Made by a program: the position numbers and the translations under genes. This document shows, piece after piece, positions 52,731 through 64,000 of a stretch of 64,000 nucleotides of DNA. The notes under the pieces were generated by a model. The model searched no databases. It worked only from the letters and a program-made list of their open reading frames with translations, and was not told the origin of the DNA. The stretch's first letter is position 1, and each line of letters begins with the position of its first letter. The DNA is from Liquidambar formosana (taxonomy: Eukaryota; Streptophyta; Magnoliopsida; Saxifragales; Altingiaceae). The stretch lies in assembly GCA_039720395.1 (NCBI GenBank), contig CM077833.1, positions 23,210,271 to 23,274,270 of the forward strand, given 5' to 3'.

Positions 52731-53049
52731 CTCCAATAGGAGTACTGTGCTTTTCATTTTGTGAAGTGGGAATTGGGAATTAAAAGCTTTGGAAAGTTTT
52801 TTTTTTTAAACATTATTTTTTGTTAATCATTTTCCAATTTAATATCAATAAAAAGATATTATTGTCAACTTATGACAAATTGACTATAAATATGCTTTAA
52901 AATGACTACCAGTTTACTCTTTTTGGCATTATGCTAAGACATTGTCATCAAATGATAATATCTCTCAAAAAATAAAAAACTTGGTTGAGCCAATGGAGGC
53001 ACATGCCCCCAAAGGCCCCCTGGCTCTCCCAGTAGACTTTTCCATTACT

Positions 53050-53660
53050 GATGTTCAAAGATTATATACAGGAGGCGCATTCTTTTCATATTACTCTGTA
53101 AAACAAAAAGGTACTCCAAAATTCACAATGTGAAGACTTGGTTAATGTTGTCACCTACCAAACTAATGCCCCACTTCATCATCCATACATAACTAAATTT
53201 CAGATTGGGCCTGAGGTGATCCAATTTTTATTGTTGGAAAAAAAATAGATAAATAAAAAGGAAGTAATGCTATATTGTCCAATTTTTATTTTTATTTTTA
53301 TGTGATGTGTTAGTTAGGTTAACCCAAAAGAAAAAAAAAAAAGAAAAAAAGACCAAATATTCATAATGGGCTAATGAGGCAACTGTCATTTCATTTGAGC
53401 AAAAGAATTTGAGAAAAAAGGCTAATGGCATGATAGCCTAGTGAGTGATCTCGGGTTCAAACTTGTAAATAAGCACATTTGTTAATATTAGGGATTAGCG
53501 ATAATGGTGGATTTAATCGATTTTAAAAAAAAGGGGGGGGGGGGAGGGGAAGGGGAAAGCCCAAACAATTTAGCATTTTCTATAATTTAATAAATAAAAA
53601 AAGAGAGAGAAATGAAATAAAGCAACTCCATTGAGTTAGGCACATATTATTACATGAGGA
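53050..53660. repeat. Duplicated GDSL 3' flank (matches about 33121-33830)
   Basis: This is the downstream flank of the third intact gene. It includes a G run at about 53536-53544 that also occurs in the other copy. Confidence 0.8.
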
Positions 53661-53777
53661 ATAGAAGGATAATACTAGAGCTTATTACATAAGAGTCGTA
53701 TAATCATAACAGTATGAATAATGGAGGTACACTTTGGCATATATATGCATGGTCTTCCCATGTATAAATATATATTT

Positions 53778-56700
53778 TTAGAGTGGATTCCTGTGACATG
53801 CTTTCCTCAACGGAATGGGCGGATCTGAAAATGCTCCAGTTGAGATTTGATCGAAAATGCGCTTGTTATATGCCTCCGTGTTGTGAACTCCATCCCAATT
53901 TACTCGAACCGACGGACGATCGCAAGCTCCGATAAATATTTGGGTGCCATTCACAGTAACTGTGTCTCCACAGCCACCGACGCTACTGAAGTTGTACTTG
54001 CTCCCGTATCCACAGCATGCTACTAGCGGGAGCTCCAGTCCTGCAATTTATTAAAAATAAGCAAATATATAAGGAAATCATTTGTAAAATCATACTCAAT
54101 AAGCAAAATTAATAAATTTGAAATGTCAATGATTCATGGGTGTCCATGTATCCATCATAACAAAATTCTCAAATTATTCCCAAACTCCTGAGTCCTGACT
54201 TTATCCTCCCTTTTTTAATTAAACGAAGAAAACCCAAATTTATCCTTATATTTTTATAATTCTCCAATTATTCTTGAGTAGTTTGAATATTACGAATAAT
54301 TTTTGATTTATTTCCAAAGTAATTGAATTATTTTGAATAATTATAAAATGTAATACGTTTTTCTTCGCAAGTTAATTTGCATTGCTTTTTTGGCTCCCTA
54401 TTTTTTTTCATTAATTTTTGCTGATATTTTCTCGTACAACTCTTGAGTTACAAATTATTCCTATTGAATAATTCCGAATTTAAGTCATTAGGGCTAACCT
54501 ATTGGTGAGGGAGACTAAGATAAAAGATAGGATTAAAGTAGGTTAAGAATTCAAACCCCTTCTATTGTATTAAAAAAATAAAAATAATAATTCCCGATCT
54601 TCGAAGTTATCCCTACCACGGCCCCCCCTCCCCTTTTGAGAGGTTCATAATGTTATATTTTTTTAAAATAAGACCAAAAAACCTTGCACCCCATATGATA
54701 AACTATCTCTCTTTTTATTTTTTTTGGTCTTATAGTCAAACTCGAGACAGTCTATCTTTAAAAAAATAAAAACAAAAATAAAAATAAAATAAAAAAAGAG
54801 AAAGAAGATTCTCATTAGACTACGAGACCACTGCAATAAGGTTCGAAGTTATGAGTTAACAAATATACAAATTATATACAACTTACCGTATCTTTTTGGA
54901 TCGGAAATTATAGAGTACTTGACCGAGTAGATATCGACATATGTAATCGCGGCTGACGTATAATTATTTCTGAGTTGGACGACGGCCTCTTTCAATTTTT
55001 GATTGAAATATTGAGCGACGTCGTTGTAAGGCTTCGCACAACCAAGGCTGTCGGTCTCGATGACCGGCAAGAGGGCCAAAATGTAGGGAAGGCAGCCGAT
55101 GGGTCCTGTGTTGTGAATCCAAAATGATCTACCTCCCAAGTCGTATATAGTCTGCACTCATCATCGCTAATCTCATTATTTTAGAAACCATCGTACAAAG
55201 ATTATGAAAAATATCACACAATTTTAGGAATGCCCCATCAAAAAAATTTCAGCTCGGCTCTGGTTAGGCCTTGGGCTAGGCCAATTTAGAACATGGCCGT
55301 GGACCTAATTAATGTCGAGTTTAACTAGGCTCAATAAGTAACAAAATGAGATTTATTTGTTTACTTATTTTAGAAAGTATGAACATGTCTAACATAAAAA
55401 GACTTATTGTAAAATCATTTCGAAAATTCTTAGTAAAATTATTATTATTATTATTATTTTTTGTCTTTAATTTTAGAATGTATATATTAAATTAATATAC
55501 ACGTATAACACATGCCTCTACTAATCGCAAATCATGATGACCTAGTCTAAGGATTACCTGAAAATTGGCAATGAATGTGTTAACAATATCAGGGACAGTC
55601 GCATTCACTTCTTCTATAGACAAGTTACCGAAGAATCCTGCGCCGAGATCGTTCGCACCGACATCAATAGTATATAAACCTTTCGAAAAATACTCCTCCT
55701 TGGGCATCAAATCCTTGTATATCCCTCCTACAAAAATGATTAAACAAATTGTTGTTGATAGCCATTACAATAGACATTTCTATGAATTACCCATAAGACT
55801 AATGGTTGTTAAGTTTTTACCTCGTTGCCTGACAATCTGTGATTTGTTTTTGAATTCACCGAATTGCCAGTATTGCACGTCTAGGTAGAAGGGACTGAAT
55901 CCACCCTGCGGTAGAATATTTTCTTGTGGTGTGATTGTGGATGCTGCCACTGCAAAATTCGCACCATGGCTGTAGTTTGTCCCCAAGGAATCGAGATAAG
56001 CGTCGAGGTATGGCAGGCCCAAACTCCTTGCTGGAAACCACACAAATTTGATCAAATAATCAACATATGAAGGAGCTATACTTATAGGCCTTTTTTTTTT
56101 TTTTTTCCAAGCATTACATATATTTGAACTGACATGCTTCATGTATAGTGGCCCCAAGGTACCAACAGACCAAAACAACTGGGTATGGTTACAGGCATCA
56201 AGGCATATATATACCACGATCTTATTTGGTCAAAACAGATAAATTGATTTGGGCGGAGCTGTGGGAAGTGGAGCCCATGAGAATGTGAATGGAGGGAATT
56301 CTACGAAATCCACACAAAAAAGGGGTACCATGCCCTAAGTGGCATTTTTGGGAATCTCAAGTCCCATTTTATAGTAAGTGATCACATTGCGGTGGACAAC
56401 CTGAGGTCACAAATTAAATGTATGACCACTTATTAAAAAATGCGACTAACTTGCCATTCAGGTATAGTAGCCTCGATCAAGGTATTAAAGAATTTTTCAT
56501 TAAACGCACACACACACACACACATTCCATCAATACATCACACCACACCCCAATTTTTGCATGTGTTTAGTGAGTTCCGAATCTCAAACCTTTCTCCTTT
56601 AAAAGAGGGAAACATACTGTCTAAGTTACAATATTTGTGGTAAAAACTAAGTGGTCCTGAACAGTATACATATATGATAACAACTAGGTTGCCACACACT

Positions 56701-57235
56701 ATGTGAACATCATTCTTTTGAAAGCAGAAGAGTGGGGGTGGGGCGGAAAAAGGAAAGAAAGGAAGAAAGAAAGAAACGCAGTAAAATTCTATTTTTAGTT
56801 ATGCCATTTTCGCGAAAATGATTGACCTGTCCTTTGTATCATTAGGTTAAAATTGTTGATTGGGAAAAATGTGGGGAAACTTGGTGACACTATGGCTATG
56901 ACTACTGACATATATATATAGATATGGCATAAGATAAGCTAATTAAAAGTGGAAAAATGACAAAACATACCGATGAAATCCAATATGACCCGTCCATCTG
57001 AAAACCTCCCCACAGGCATGTGAAAAAAGGTCTCCCCATAAGGCACCCCGGGTGCTATAAAGGTAGCAGCCAATCCACCGGTGTCGGAATTCGAGTCCCC
57101 GAAGTTAAAGATGGCTGGAAATTCACAATCTTCCAAAGCAAAAACTGGGTTGAAGATGGTAACAGAAGATAAAAGCATACAAATATAAGATAAACACATA
57201 ATAGATTTCATAAAGCTAGTGGTAGAGTGCTCCAT
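53778..57235 (-). CDS. GDSL/SGNH esterase-lipase, copy 3 (five exons, 390 aa, MEHS subfamily)
   Basis: Exons on the minus strand: 57235-56971, 56030-55821, 55727-55558, 55151-54887, 54040-53778, all GT-AG and in frame. The signal peptide covers residues 1 to about 33 (MLLSSVTIFNPVFA). SGNH residues: Ser48 (GDSNSDTG), Gly111 (HGANFAV), Asn184, Asp353 and His356 (WDGVHN). Block III reads VGANDLG where copies 1 and 2 have GQNDLG; the key Asn is kept but the Gln is Ala. Exon phases and lengths equal those of copy 2 except for 3-bp differences in exons 1 and 5. Protein divergence from copies 1-2 is clear (for example [36 protein letters not shown]), so this is the older-diverged subfamily. It is predicted to be secreted; the substrate is unknown. 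Intron 1 is much shorter (940 bp). Confidence 0.9.
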
Positions 57236-57360
57236 ATTGGAAAAATATTCAATGCAGTTGAGATGAGAAACTTAACCAGGGGGAGGGATGTTGACACATA
57301 TATATAGTGGTGTGGGGAGAGTTCATTTACGTGTGTTGAAATTATTGATGTGACTTACCC

Positions 57361-57403
<43 letters not shown>

Positions 57404-59364
57404 ACCCAATAAAGGAAATTATTGATGTGTAAAGCAAGTCGGTCCAGGTACAACTTCAAATATTATCTTGTAATGTAATTTTCAAACTTAACGTATGTGC
57501 ACGTGGCTGCATTCATGGATCTGTATGATGAGAACAAGGAAGGAAAGTTTGGTAAAATTGGACTGGGAAGGGGTGGACTTTTTTACTATCACGTTTTAGG
57601 AAATTTCTAGGCAAGTAATGGTGGCATTTTCAAAACATTATCATAAAAATCTAATTACGAGATTTGTACGGACACGTGGGGTTTTATAATAGTAGGATAA
57701 AAGTAGACACGTTGTTAATGAATTAATAGAAGCAAATATGCCATTGGAAAAAATACCTTTCTTTTTGAATTTTTTGGATTTTCAATGCTTCTCCGTGAAC
57801 TCGAATCTAAAACCGCTTATCCAATAAATAAGAAGATTCTCACTAAACTATTATGTTATCAACAATTTCTGATAACATGATTATTAATTACCTCATCATT
57901 ATAAATAAATAAATAAAAAAGAATAAGAGGGACCTAACAAATTCAACCATGGTTTCGGTTCCTCTATATGCACCACCAAGAACTTTGTGTGAATTGAAGT
58001 TTCCTCAAAATACAATTTGGTATTATCCGAAAAAATGCATTTACCTAAAACTATAAATCTTATAAGCCATCTTAACAATATGAATTGAATGAGGAATTAA
58101 GTCTCATTGTACTGTTAGGTTCCTACCTAAAATTTGACAAGTAATAGACAATGAAAAAGTTGAACACGAAATTGGAACACAATCTAGAGTGATATCTCAC
58201 TTTGAAAAGTATTTATCAAACCCTTGACACATGCAATGTCAAATTTCTATCCATTTCCATGAAATGATATCTTTGAAAAGACTTTATCAAACTCTTAACA
58301 CACGCGATGTCGCCAGATTTCTATAATGCATGTCCATCGTTTCAATTTGAACGGTACCCCACATTTCTTTTTCTCCAATTAAGATAACCAACTATATATA
58401 TATATATATATATATATATGAATCATCTCATATTGATTGCAAGGAAAATTATTCATTTCGCTACTCCCGGTGAATCCCCCGTGCAGGAAGAACAGTAAAC
58501 AAATAAAATTATGCAATGTAATTATATTTATACTATTCCGTCTATTCCTAATTAACTATTCTCTTTGAAAAAACACGTCTTTTTAGGAGATCCTATCAAA
58601 TGCTTTCACATCAATACATATGTTTGAACATTCCAATTTTACTCTAAAGTATACAAAACATTAGAAAAAGATATTATCCTTTCAAGGGAAGTTTAGGAAA
58701 TCAATAAGAAAAATCATTGACTTTCAAATGTGACGATAATTTTCAAACATCCCAAAAAAGAAAAGAGGCCAATTAAATAAGAATAGAGGGAGCATTATAT
58801 ATACAATCAATAAGAATATTATTTTCCTGGTCAAGAAAAATAATCGAGATGATTAGAATATTAAGCACGCTAGCATACGTCTCACATCTGCCACCACCTT
58901 CAAGTCGAAAAGAATAGACAATCTTATGTGCTAATTACATCACTTATAAGTAATGATTTCAATCGTACTATGACAATTAATGCTGATTTTTGTAAGAAAA
59001 TTTTTATTATTTTTGCTTTTCTTATAGAGTACTTGGAAAATCTCATTTTACTTCATTTTTATTGATCCATAATACCACGTCAGCCGCATCACTGTTATAT
59101 ATAAGTTTTCCTCTTTTCCAAGGGTGAGACACGATTTATCAAAACATCCTTCTCTAAACTTCACGTTCAATCCATTTGTGGAATCCCACCTCCTATGATA
59201 TATTGATGGAAAATTAAGACAAAAAGTATAGCATTGTCCCACATCCCACCTGTCTGTCAGTGCAACGATTGGATATGCTTAGCATCTTTCCCATGAACGT
59301 CCTTTATTTTGCCACCTTGTTGTACGCGCGATAACCAGTCCAAATCCTTCTTTTTTTTCATACC
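57236..59364. other. Promoter and upstream flank of GDSL copy 3
   Basis: A TATA-like TATATATATG (minus strand) lies at about 57297-57307, some 65 bp before the ATG. A 39-base A run lies at about 57361-57399. About 57890-58265 matches 22560-22940 upstream of copy 1, showing that the ancestral duplicated unit included this flank. An AT microsatellite lies at about 58394-58420. No gene was seen. Confidence 0.6.
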
Positions 59365-60606
59365 CAGGGTTGGCCCTAAGGTCTGGCCACTCAGCTGTCC
59401 AAGGTCTCAAAATTTTGACAAAAAATAAGAGTTTCAACTTTATTGTTATCTTTGTAATAAGTCTTTAAATAAAAATTTTAAAAAAAAAAAAAAACATTTT
59501 TTTTTAATAACTAGATGAGAAAAGGCACCAATCTAAGTTGAAGGGCCTTAAATAATTCCTAAGTTTCTAACCCAAGTCCATGTACAATAATCCAGATGAT
59601 TAAATAATCTACTCAACTCAAGTCCAAAAAAAAAAATAAATAAATCATTTAACCTTAAATCAAATTAGATCTAACGCTTCTGTCAGTTTGCCTCGAACCT
59701 CGAAACTCCAACCTCCTCCTCTCTTCCTCTCTTAGTGCTCTCAACCTCTCACAGCCTCCATCCTAATGAGATCAGATCATAATTCTATTCGGAATATTAA
59801 AAGTATTTGATTACCTCTCAGACAAAGAAATTAGGTACATCAAACATCCAAACCATTCTCTCTTTAATTATTTAATTTCTTTACTTTTTTTTTCCTATAT
59901 ATATTAATATATAAACATAAGAGGCACACTAATATTATTGGGGGAGATTTATTTTTAGAATTAAAGGTCTTGAAAGAAGTTTTACCAACAGATCTAAAAA
60001 TGCCAATTGAAGTACTGAATTATTTGAAAGAAATGGACAATTGTTTCCCAAATGCTTGGATTGCTTATAGAATATTGTTGATCATACTAGTTACAGTTAT
60101 ATTTGCAAAAATAAGTTTTTCAAAGTTGAAGTTAATCAAATCTTACTTTCGTTCCACTATATCACAAGAAAGATTGATCGGATTAGCTATATTATCCATT
60201 GAATATGATATGGTAAAAAAACTTGATTATGCTAACTTAATAAGTGATTTTGCGGCTAAAAATGCGAGAAGAATAATATTTAAGTAATACTTTGCTATAG
60301 TTAGTTCATTTCTTTTTGGTATTATCGCTTTAAATTTTGTTTTCTTTTTCTTCTTCTTGTATATGTGGTTTTTCTAAATTATAAAGGAAGAAGATCAAAT
60401 TCTAATTATTTATAGTTCTTATAAAGATTTATTTTTTATCTTAATTTATATAGGCAAATTTTATTACTCATATATTTAGGCAAATCTTTTGTGTATTAAG
60501 GAAAAAAAAATTGTTGGGTATAAATTTTATTATGCGTATGAATATATATAAATGGCCCTATTTTAGGGGTTCGCCTAGGATCCCAAAAAACTCAGGACCA
60601 GCCTTG
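59365..60606 (+). mobile_element. hAT element with 8-bp target duplication and transposase remnant
   Basis: Ends are CAGGGTTGGCCCTAAGG and, inverted, CTCAGGACCAGCCTTG, typical imperfect hAT termini. A perfect 8-bp duplication TTCATACC lies at 59357-59364 and 60607-60614. The 1242-bp element is an internally deleted derivative, because only the C-terminal part of a transposase is left (59970-60287). Confidence 0.9.
59970..60287 (+). pseudogene. C-terminal remnant of a hAT transposase (dimerisation region)
   Basis: The frame encodes about 105 residues, including NCFPNAWIAYRILLI, FSKLKLIKSYFRSTISQERL and LAILSIEYDMVKKLDY. This is the hAT C-terminal dimerisation domain as found in zinc-finger MYM-type-like transposases. 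The DDE catalytic part and the N-terminal zinc finger are absent, and the terminal ATG is probably just an internal Met. It lies inside a hAT element with intact ends, consistent with internal deletion. Confidence 0.82.
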
Positions 60607-62091
60607 TTCATACCCCATACAAGACGGTTCCAAAGTTATGGCATCGTGTACTATTACCAGCGACACGATAATACTTGTCCATAACTCTTCGCTAAAACCA
60701 CACCATAGAATCCCCCAGTCAATTTGTACATTTATTTTTTTGACCAAAGACGTATTATGGACGTTGGGTCCAACAAATTGTTCGAACAAATATCCATTGA
60801 ATGAGTGGCCTCATGAAGAGAAGAGAGTGGCATAGTCGTGTGGAAACTTCCTTCAATTTGTTACCAGAATTGACCATCATGCTCTATCTCTATCATGGCG
60901 TGTCCAAAGGGTCTGTGCCGACTCCAACAGGCCCCATTAGACAGACCCCCCAGCCTCACCCATTCATAAATGTTATAAATGCTGTATATACGTGTTACAT
61001 GCATCTAAACCTTAATCTATACTATTCCAACAACCCAACTTTTTCCTCACTCGTCGAGTGAGTGATTTTAGATTCTAAATTTATGATGAGGACAGGTTTT
61101 GTACGCCACTGGAACAAACCTATTGAAGAGGGATGATGGGTAAATAATAGGCTGAGGACAGGTTTACATTCGGGCTATGCAGTACTGTTTACTATAGACT
61201 GGACTCAACTGGACCATTCTAGGACTGGATAGGATCTTAACCATTTGCGCGTCAAGTATCCAAAAGTTACAAGGTATCGTACCAGAAAAAAATTAAGAAG
61301 TCTAAATAACCGGAGCCCATTTATAACAAAAGAGCCAAACCACATGTAAAGGGTTCTCTATTTCAACTTTGAACCTTTTTACATCTCTCACTCCAAACAC
61401 ACCACATTAAATAAAGAGGTGCCAACGTCTAAATAACCTTTCTTTTTTCTCCAGTTGGCTGCCCGAATCCACCAGTAGCACAAATATATGCTTCTTCAAT
61501 CTTCACCAACTTGGCAAGACCCAAAAAGATTCCCAACAAAGAAAAGATGAAAGACTAAAGGTCTCCTGCCAATTCAGCAACGACAGCAACTCCCAACTCT
61601 ACAGTACTCTTGCACATATTAAACCTATTTAGATCATTATCCACCAGTTCCCCACTGGGATTCACTAATTGAGATTATCCCTAAAACATCTTTTGGTAAA
61701 GTAACCATTGACAAAATTGTACATTCATAACATTTCAAACTAGAAAAATGAACACTGATTAAATAGTAAATTCATAACACAACTTTTGTTGATTGTCAAC
61801 TGTTTCTAGTTTAGTTCAATCATTCAATTCCTTCACTATATAACACCATTGTTCTAATTTAGTTCTGGAAACTGTATGTACAGATACCATGTATTTGGAA
61901 AAGAGGGGGTGGAGGAGTGGAACAGAACAGAGAGACTTGAAACATCTGTATAGGGTCTCCCAAGCATGCAGCAACTCTGGTTTGGTTCTTGATAGATATA
62001 TATATATATATGATGATCATAAACAAAACAACGTTTACAAGCCGATAGTTCTTTGGGACACGAATATACAAATGAAGTGTGCTCATATACA
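60607..62091. other. Intergenic and 3' flank of the At4g08330-like gene
   Basis: AT-rich sequence without a recognised gene. Short open frames (60638-60835, 60801-61061) have no family resemblance. The last 100-250 bp are probably the 3' UTR of the minus-strand gene; a short TA repeat lies near 61998-62010. Confidence 0.55.
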
Positions 62092-64000
62092 TCATGTGAA
62101 AAGTGGAGTACCAGATTCTTCGGACGACAAAGGCTGTAAGGCACGGATTCTAACATTATATTTTTTACGAGTGGAGATTTCATTGCCAGAAGCCGATTCG
62201 GATCCATCTGATGAAAGGGAGCACGATGAAGTATAATCATCATAAGCATTTCCAACATGGCTTCCACATTTTCGACATAGGAGTTTGGTTTTCCGCCGAA
62301 ACAAACCCCAGGACTGCTTGGACATGAAATAAGGCATGCATTGTAATTCATCTACCTGAGTAAATCTGCTCTCATCGACGTTGAAGAACGATATGATCCC
62401 TCGCTTTATGGATTTTCCATATTTAGATCCAATGGTTGAGGTGTTCCGGCTGGAGGAGCTTAGATTTAGCTCATACCCACAAAATCCACAGCTGCATGGA
62501 AGAGAGACTAATTTGTAAATCGCTATTGTGTATAAATTCTACTTTTATGCTTCATGTCTTCTATCTTCACCAGTGGAAACCAAACTAAAAAGAAAACCAA
62601 TAGGGTGTGTTGGGATACCATATGAGTATATGACTATGTTTGGATTTTTTAAATATCACTGACTGATATGTAACTACAAATATAAAAAGCCACTTTCATT
62701 TCCTATCTTCAACAATAAAACCAAAATCACAAGAAAACCAATAGGCTCTATCTCGAAACTACATGAACTTGTGATAATGAATTTGTTTAGCTTCTCTTAG
62801 CATTTAAAACTGTTGCTATTGTCTGACACTCACTCAAAACAAGGTGATTGAATTTCAAGAAATGACTTCGAACATATTTCAAAAACCACAGGCTAAAATC
62901 AAGGGACAATCAAGAGTTTGCAATGGATTAATTAAAAAAAAAAAAAAAAAATCACAGTCCATTTGTGGTTTTAATTATCCATTTCAACAGGAGAAAAAGA
63001 AAAATAACAACATATATTTATTATTCACTACTCGAATCGTATTCAGAAACTTAGACAAATTGTGCTAATGCTCGTCGAATTCCAAAAAAAAAAAAGAAAA
63101 AAATGCATGGTGCAGTTGAAAGACCAAAGAAATCTAATCATTCCGCTTGAATAGCAATTAAACAAACAAGTGAATATCGTAAACATGAAGATATCATCAT
63201 AATCCCAATATAATTAATAAATAACATTATTGATTGAAAACCTCAAGATGACATATTCTTCATTAATTGTTAAAATTATCATTTTTGGGAGGAAAAAAAT
63301 GTACCCAAATATTCCATTTAAATGCATTAAAAAAAAAAAAAAAAACACAATGGACCTATTTCAAATCATATATAATGCACAATAGATAGACTACTACAAT
63401 TTTTATAGAATGATAAGGCCCCCTGGCCCAATGCTAAATTGCAACTAATCTTTCCTGTCTAAATGAAAAGACATGTATCCAAGTGATCGATTGAGTGACC
63501 ATACATATTGATAGTGAAGTGCTGGAATACGAATCAGATTATAACGTTCAACCACCATGTCTCTGTTCATCAAATTAAGGGAATTGGTTCATTTTGAATA
63601 AAGCCATTCCTCTAATTTAATCAATTGGGAAGCTAAAAAAATGTTTTAAATCCAATTATTTTGGGAACAAAGTGCTCATACTGTTAAAATTGACTTCACT
63701 ATTTGCTATTCCAATCTCTCACTTCTTAAGTTCTTATCAAACTGCAATTAAACCCATCTGGAACATGCTAATAATCAAACAGAATTGAATAATCCGCTAT
63801 TCCAAACAAGCCCCGAACAGATCAACCAGTGGATAAGAAAACACACAGCACAGCAAACCTTTTGCCTAATCGCTTAAAAAAACCAATTTTGACGAACCAA
63901 AGTGCAATGGTCGATTCAAAGAGAGAGAGAGAGAGAGATAGAGAGTGAGAAGGGGGAAGAATAACCTGTAATTGACATCTCTCTGGGAAGAAGAAGGAAA
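62092..64000 (-). CDS. At4g08330-like small zinc-ribbon protein, 5'-partial
   Basis: Two exons are visible on the minus strand: 64000-63966 (start codon beyond the window) and 62491-62092 with the stop. The CAG/GTTATT donor at 63966 and the TTCCATGCAG acceptor join as Ser-Cys (RDVNYS then CGFCGYELNL). The protein has two CxxC pairs, CGFC just after the junction and CRKC about 65 residues later, a likely zinc ribbon. They are separated by KYGKSIKRGIISFF and FMSKQSWGLFRRKTKLL; the C-terminus is RALQPLSSEESGTP. This order matches the uncharacterised Arabidopsis protein At4g08330, annotated as chloroplast-targeted (from memory). The function is unknown. A longer overlapping frame (61854-62351) is a shadow and is excluded. 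Confidence 0.85.
62492..63965 (-). other. Intron 1 of the At4g08330-like gene
   Basis: This is a 1.47-kb AT-rich intron with A runs at about 62935-62950, 63085-63096 and 63330-63345, and a GA microsatellite at about 63919-63947 close to exon 1. No other feature was recognised. Confidence 0.75.

Noticed and set aside
61854..62351. 165-aa minus-strand ORF overlapping the At4g08330-like exon
   Set aside because: Different frame from the conserved zinc-ribbon protein, and extends into the 3' UTR with an unrelated translation.

Overview
The window is nuclear DNA of a flowering plant, almost certainly a eudicot. It is AT-rich, has GT-AG spliced genes with plant protein families, and is full of plant-type transposons (Copia and Gypsy LTRs, hAT, Mutator-like, Harbinger/Tourist-like MITEs, tRNA-derived SINEs). 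The species cannot be named from the sequence.

Layout. The left edge holds the last exon of a long-chain acyl-CoA synthetase gene (+, 544-714). It is followed by a two-exon gene for a 200-residue protein with an OCTOPUS/DUF740-like Cys/His N-terminus (+, 3527-4924). The right edge holds an At4g08330-like small zinc-ribbon protein gene (-, 62092 to beyond 64000). The 46 kb between (about 11.1-57.3 kb) is a tandem cluster of GDSL/SGNH esterase-lipase genes, all on the minus strand and all with the same five-exon plan. Three copies are intact: 11144-15449 (380 aa), 23491-27530 (388 aa) and 53778-57235 (390 aa). Between the second and third lie broken copies: exons 4-5 at 33893-34808, an exon 1 at 49172-49436 and a frameshifted exon 1 at 52470-52730.

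The first two intact genes sit in large direct segmental duplicates (about 10.95-22.45 kb and 23.3-30.3 kb). Comparing these duplicates reveals the empty sites of many insertions: a 1.0-kb Mutator-like element in intron 1 of the first gene, a 4.6-kb long-TIR element carrying a GRF zinc-finger reading frame upstream of it, and four or more MITEs in the second unit. The broken copies form a mosaic: a pseudogene with exon 1 of one subfamily and exons 4-5 of the other, whose intron received a hAT element (36635-47435, 8-bp target duplication), which in turn received a complete 10.1-kb Sirevirus-like Copia retrotransposon (37018-47166, 5-bp target duplication).

The Copia element is young (three differences seen between its 1438-bp LTRs). 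It has gag, pol and an env-like third ORF, all on the minus strand. Its most striking feature is about 42 copies of a palindromic motif, TTTCAGCCGGCTGAAA and variants, in both LTRs and between pol and the third ORF. A 1.63-kb solo LTR carrying a different palindrome family (TGCACGTACGTGCA) sits inside a long-TIR DNA element at 50201-52427. A further hAT remnant with perfect 8-bp target duplication lies at 59365-60606.

Functionally, the intact GDSL enzymes are predicted secreted hydrolases of unknown substrate. The cluster shows how tandem duplication, unequal recombination and nested transposition have produced working and dead copies side by side. All splice sites, target duplications and alignments were read by eye.
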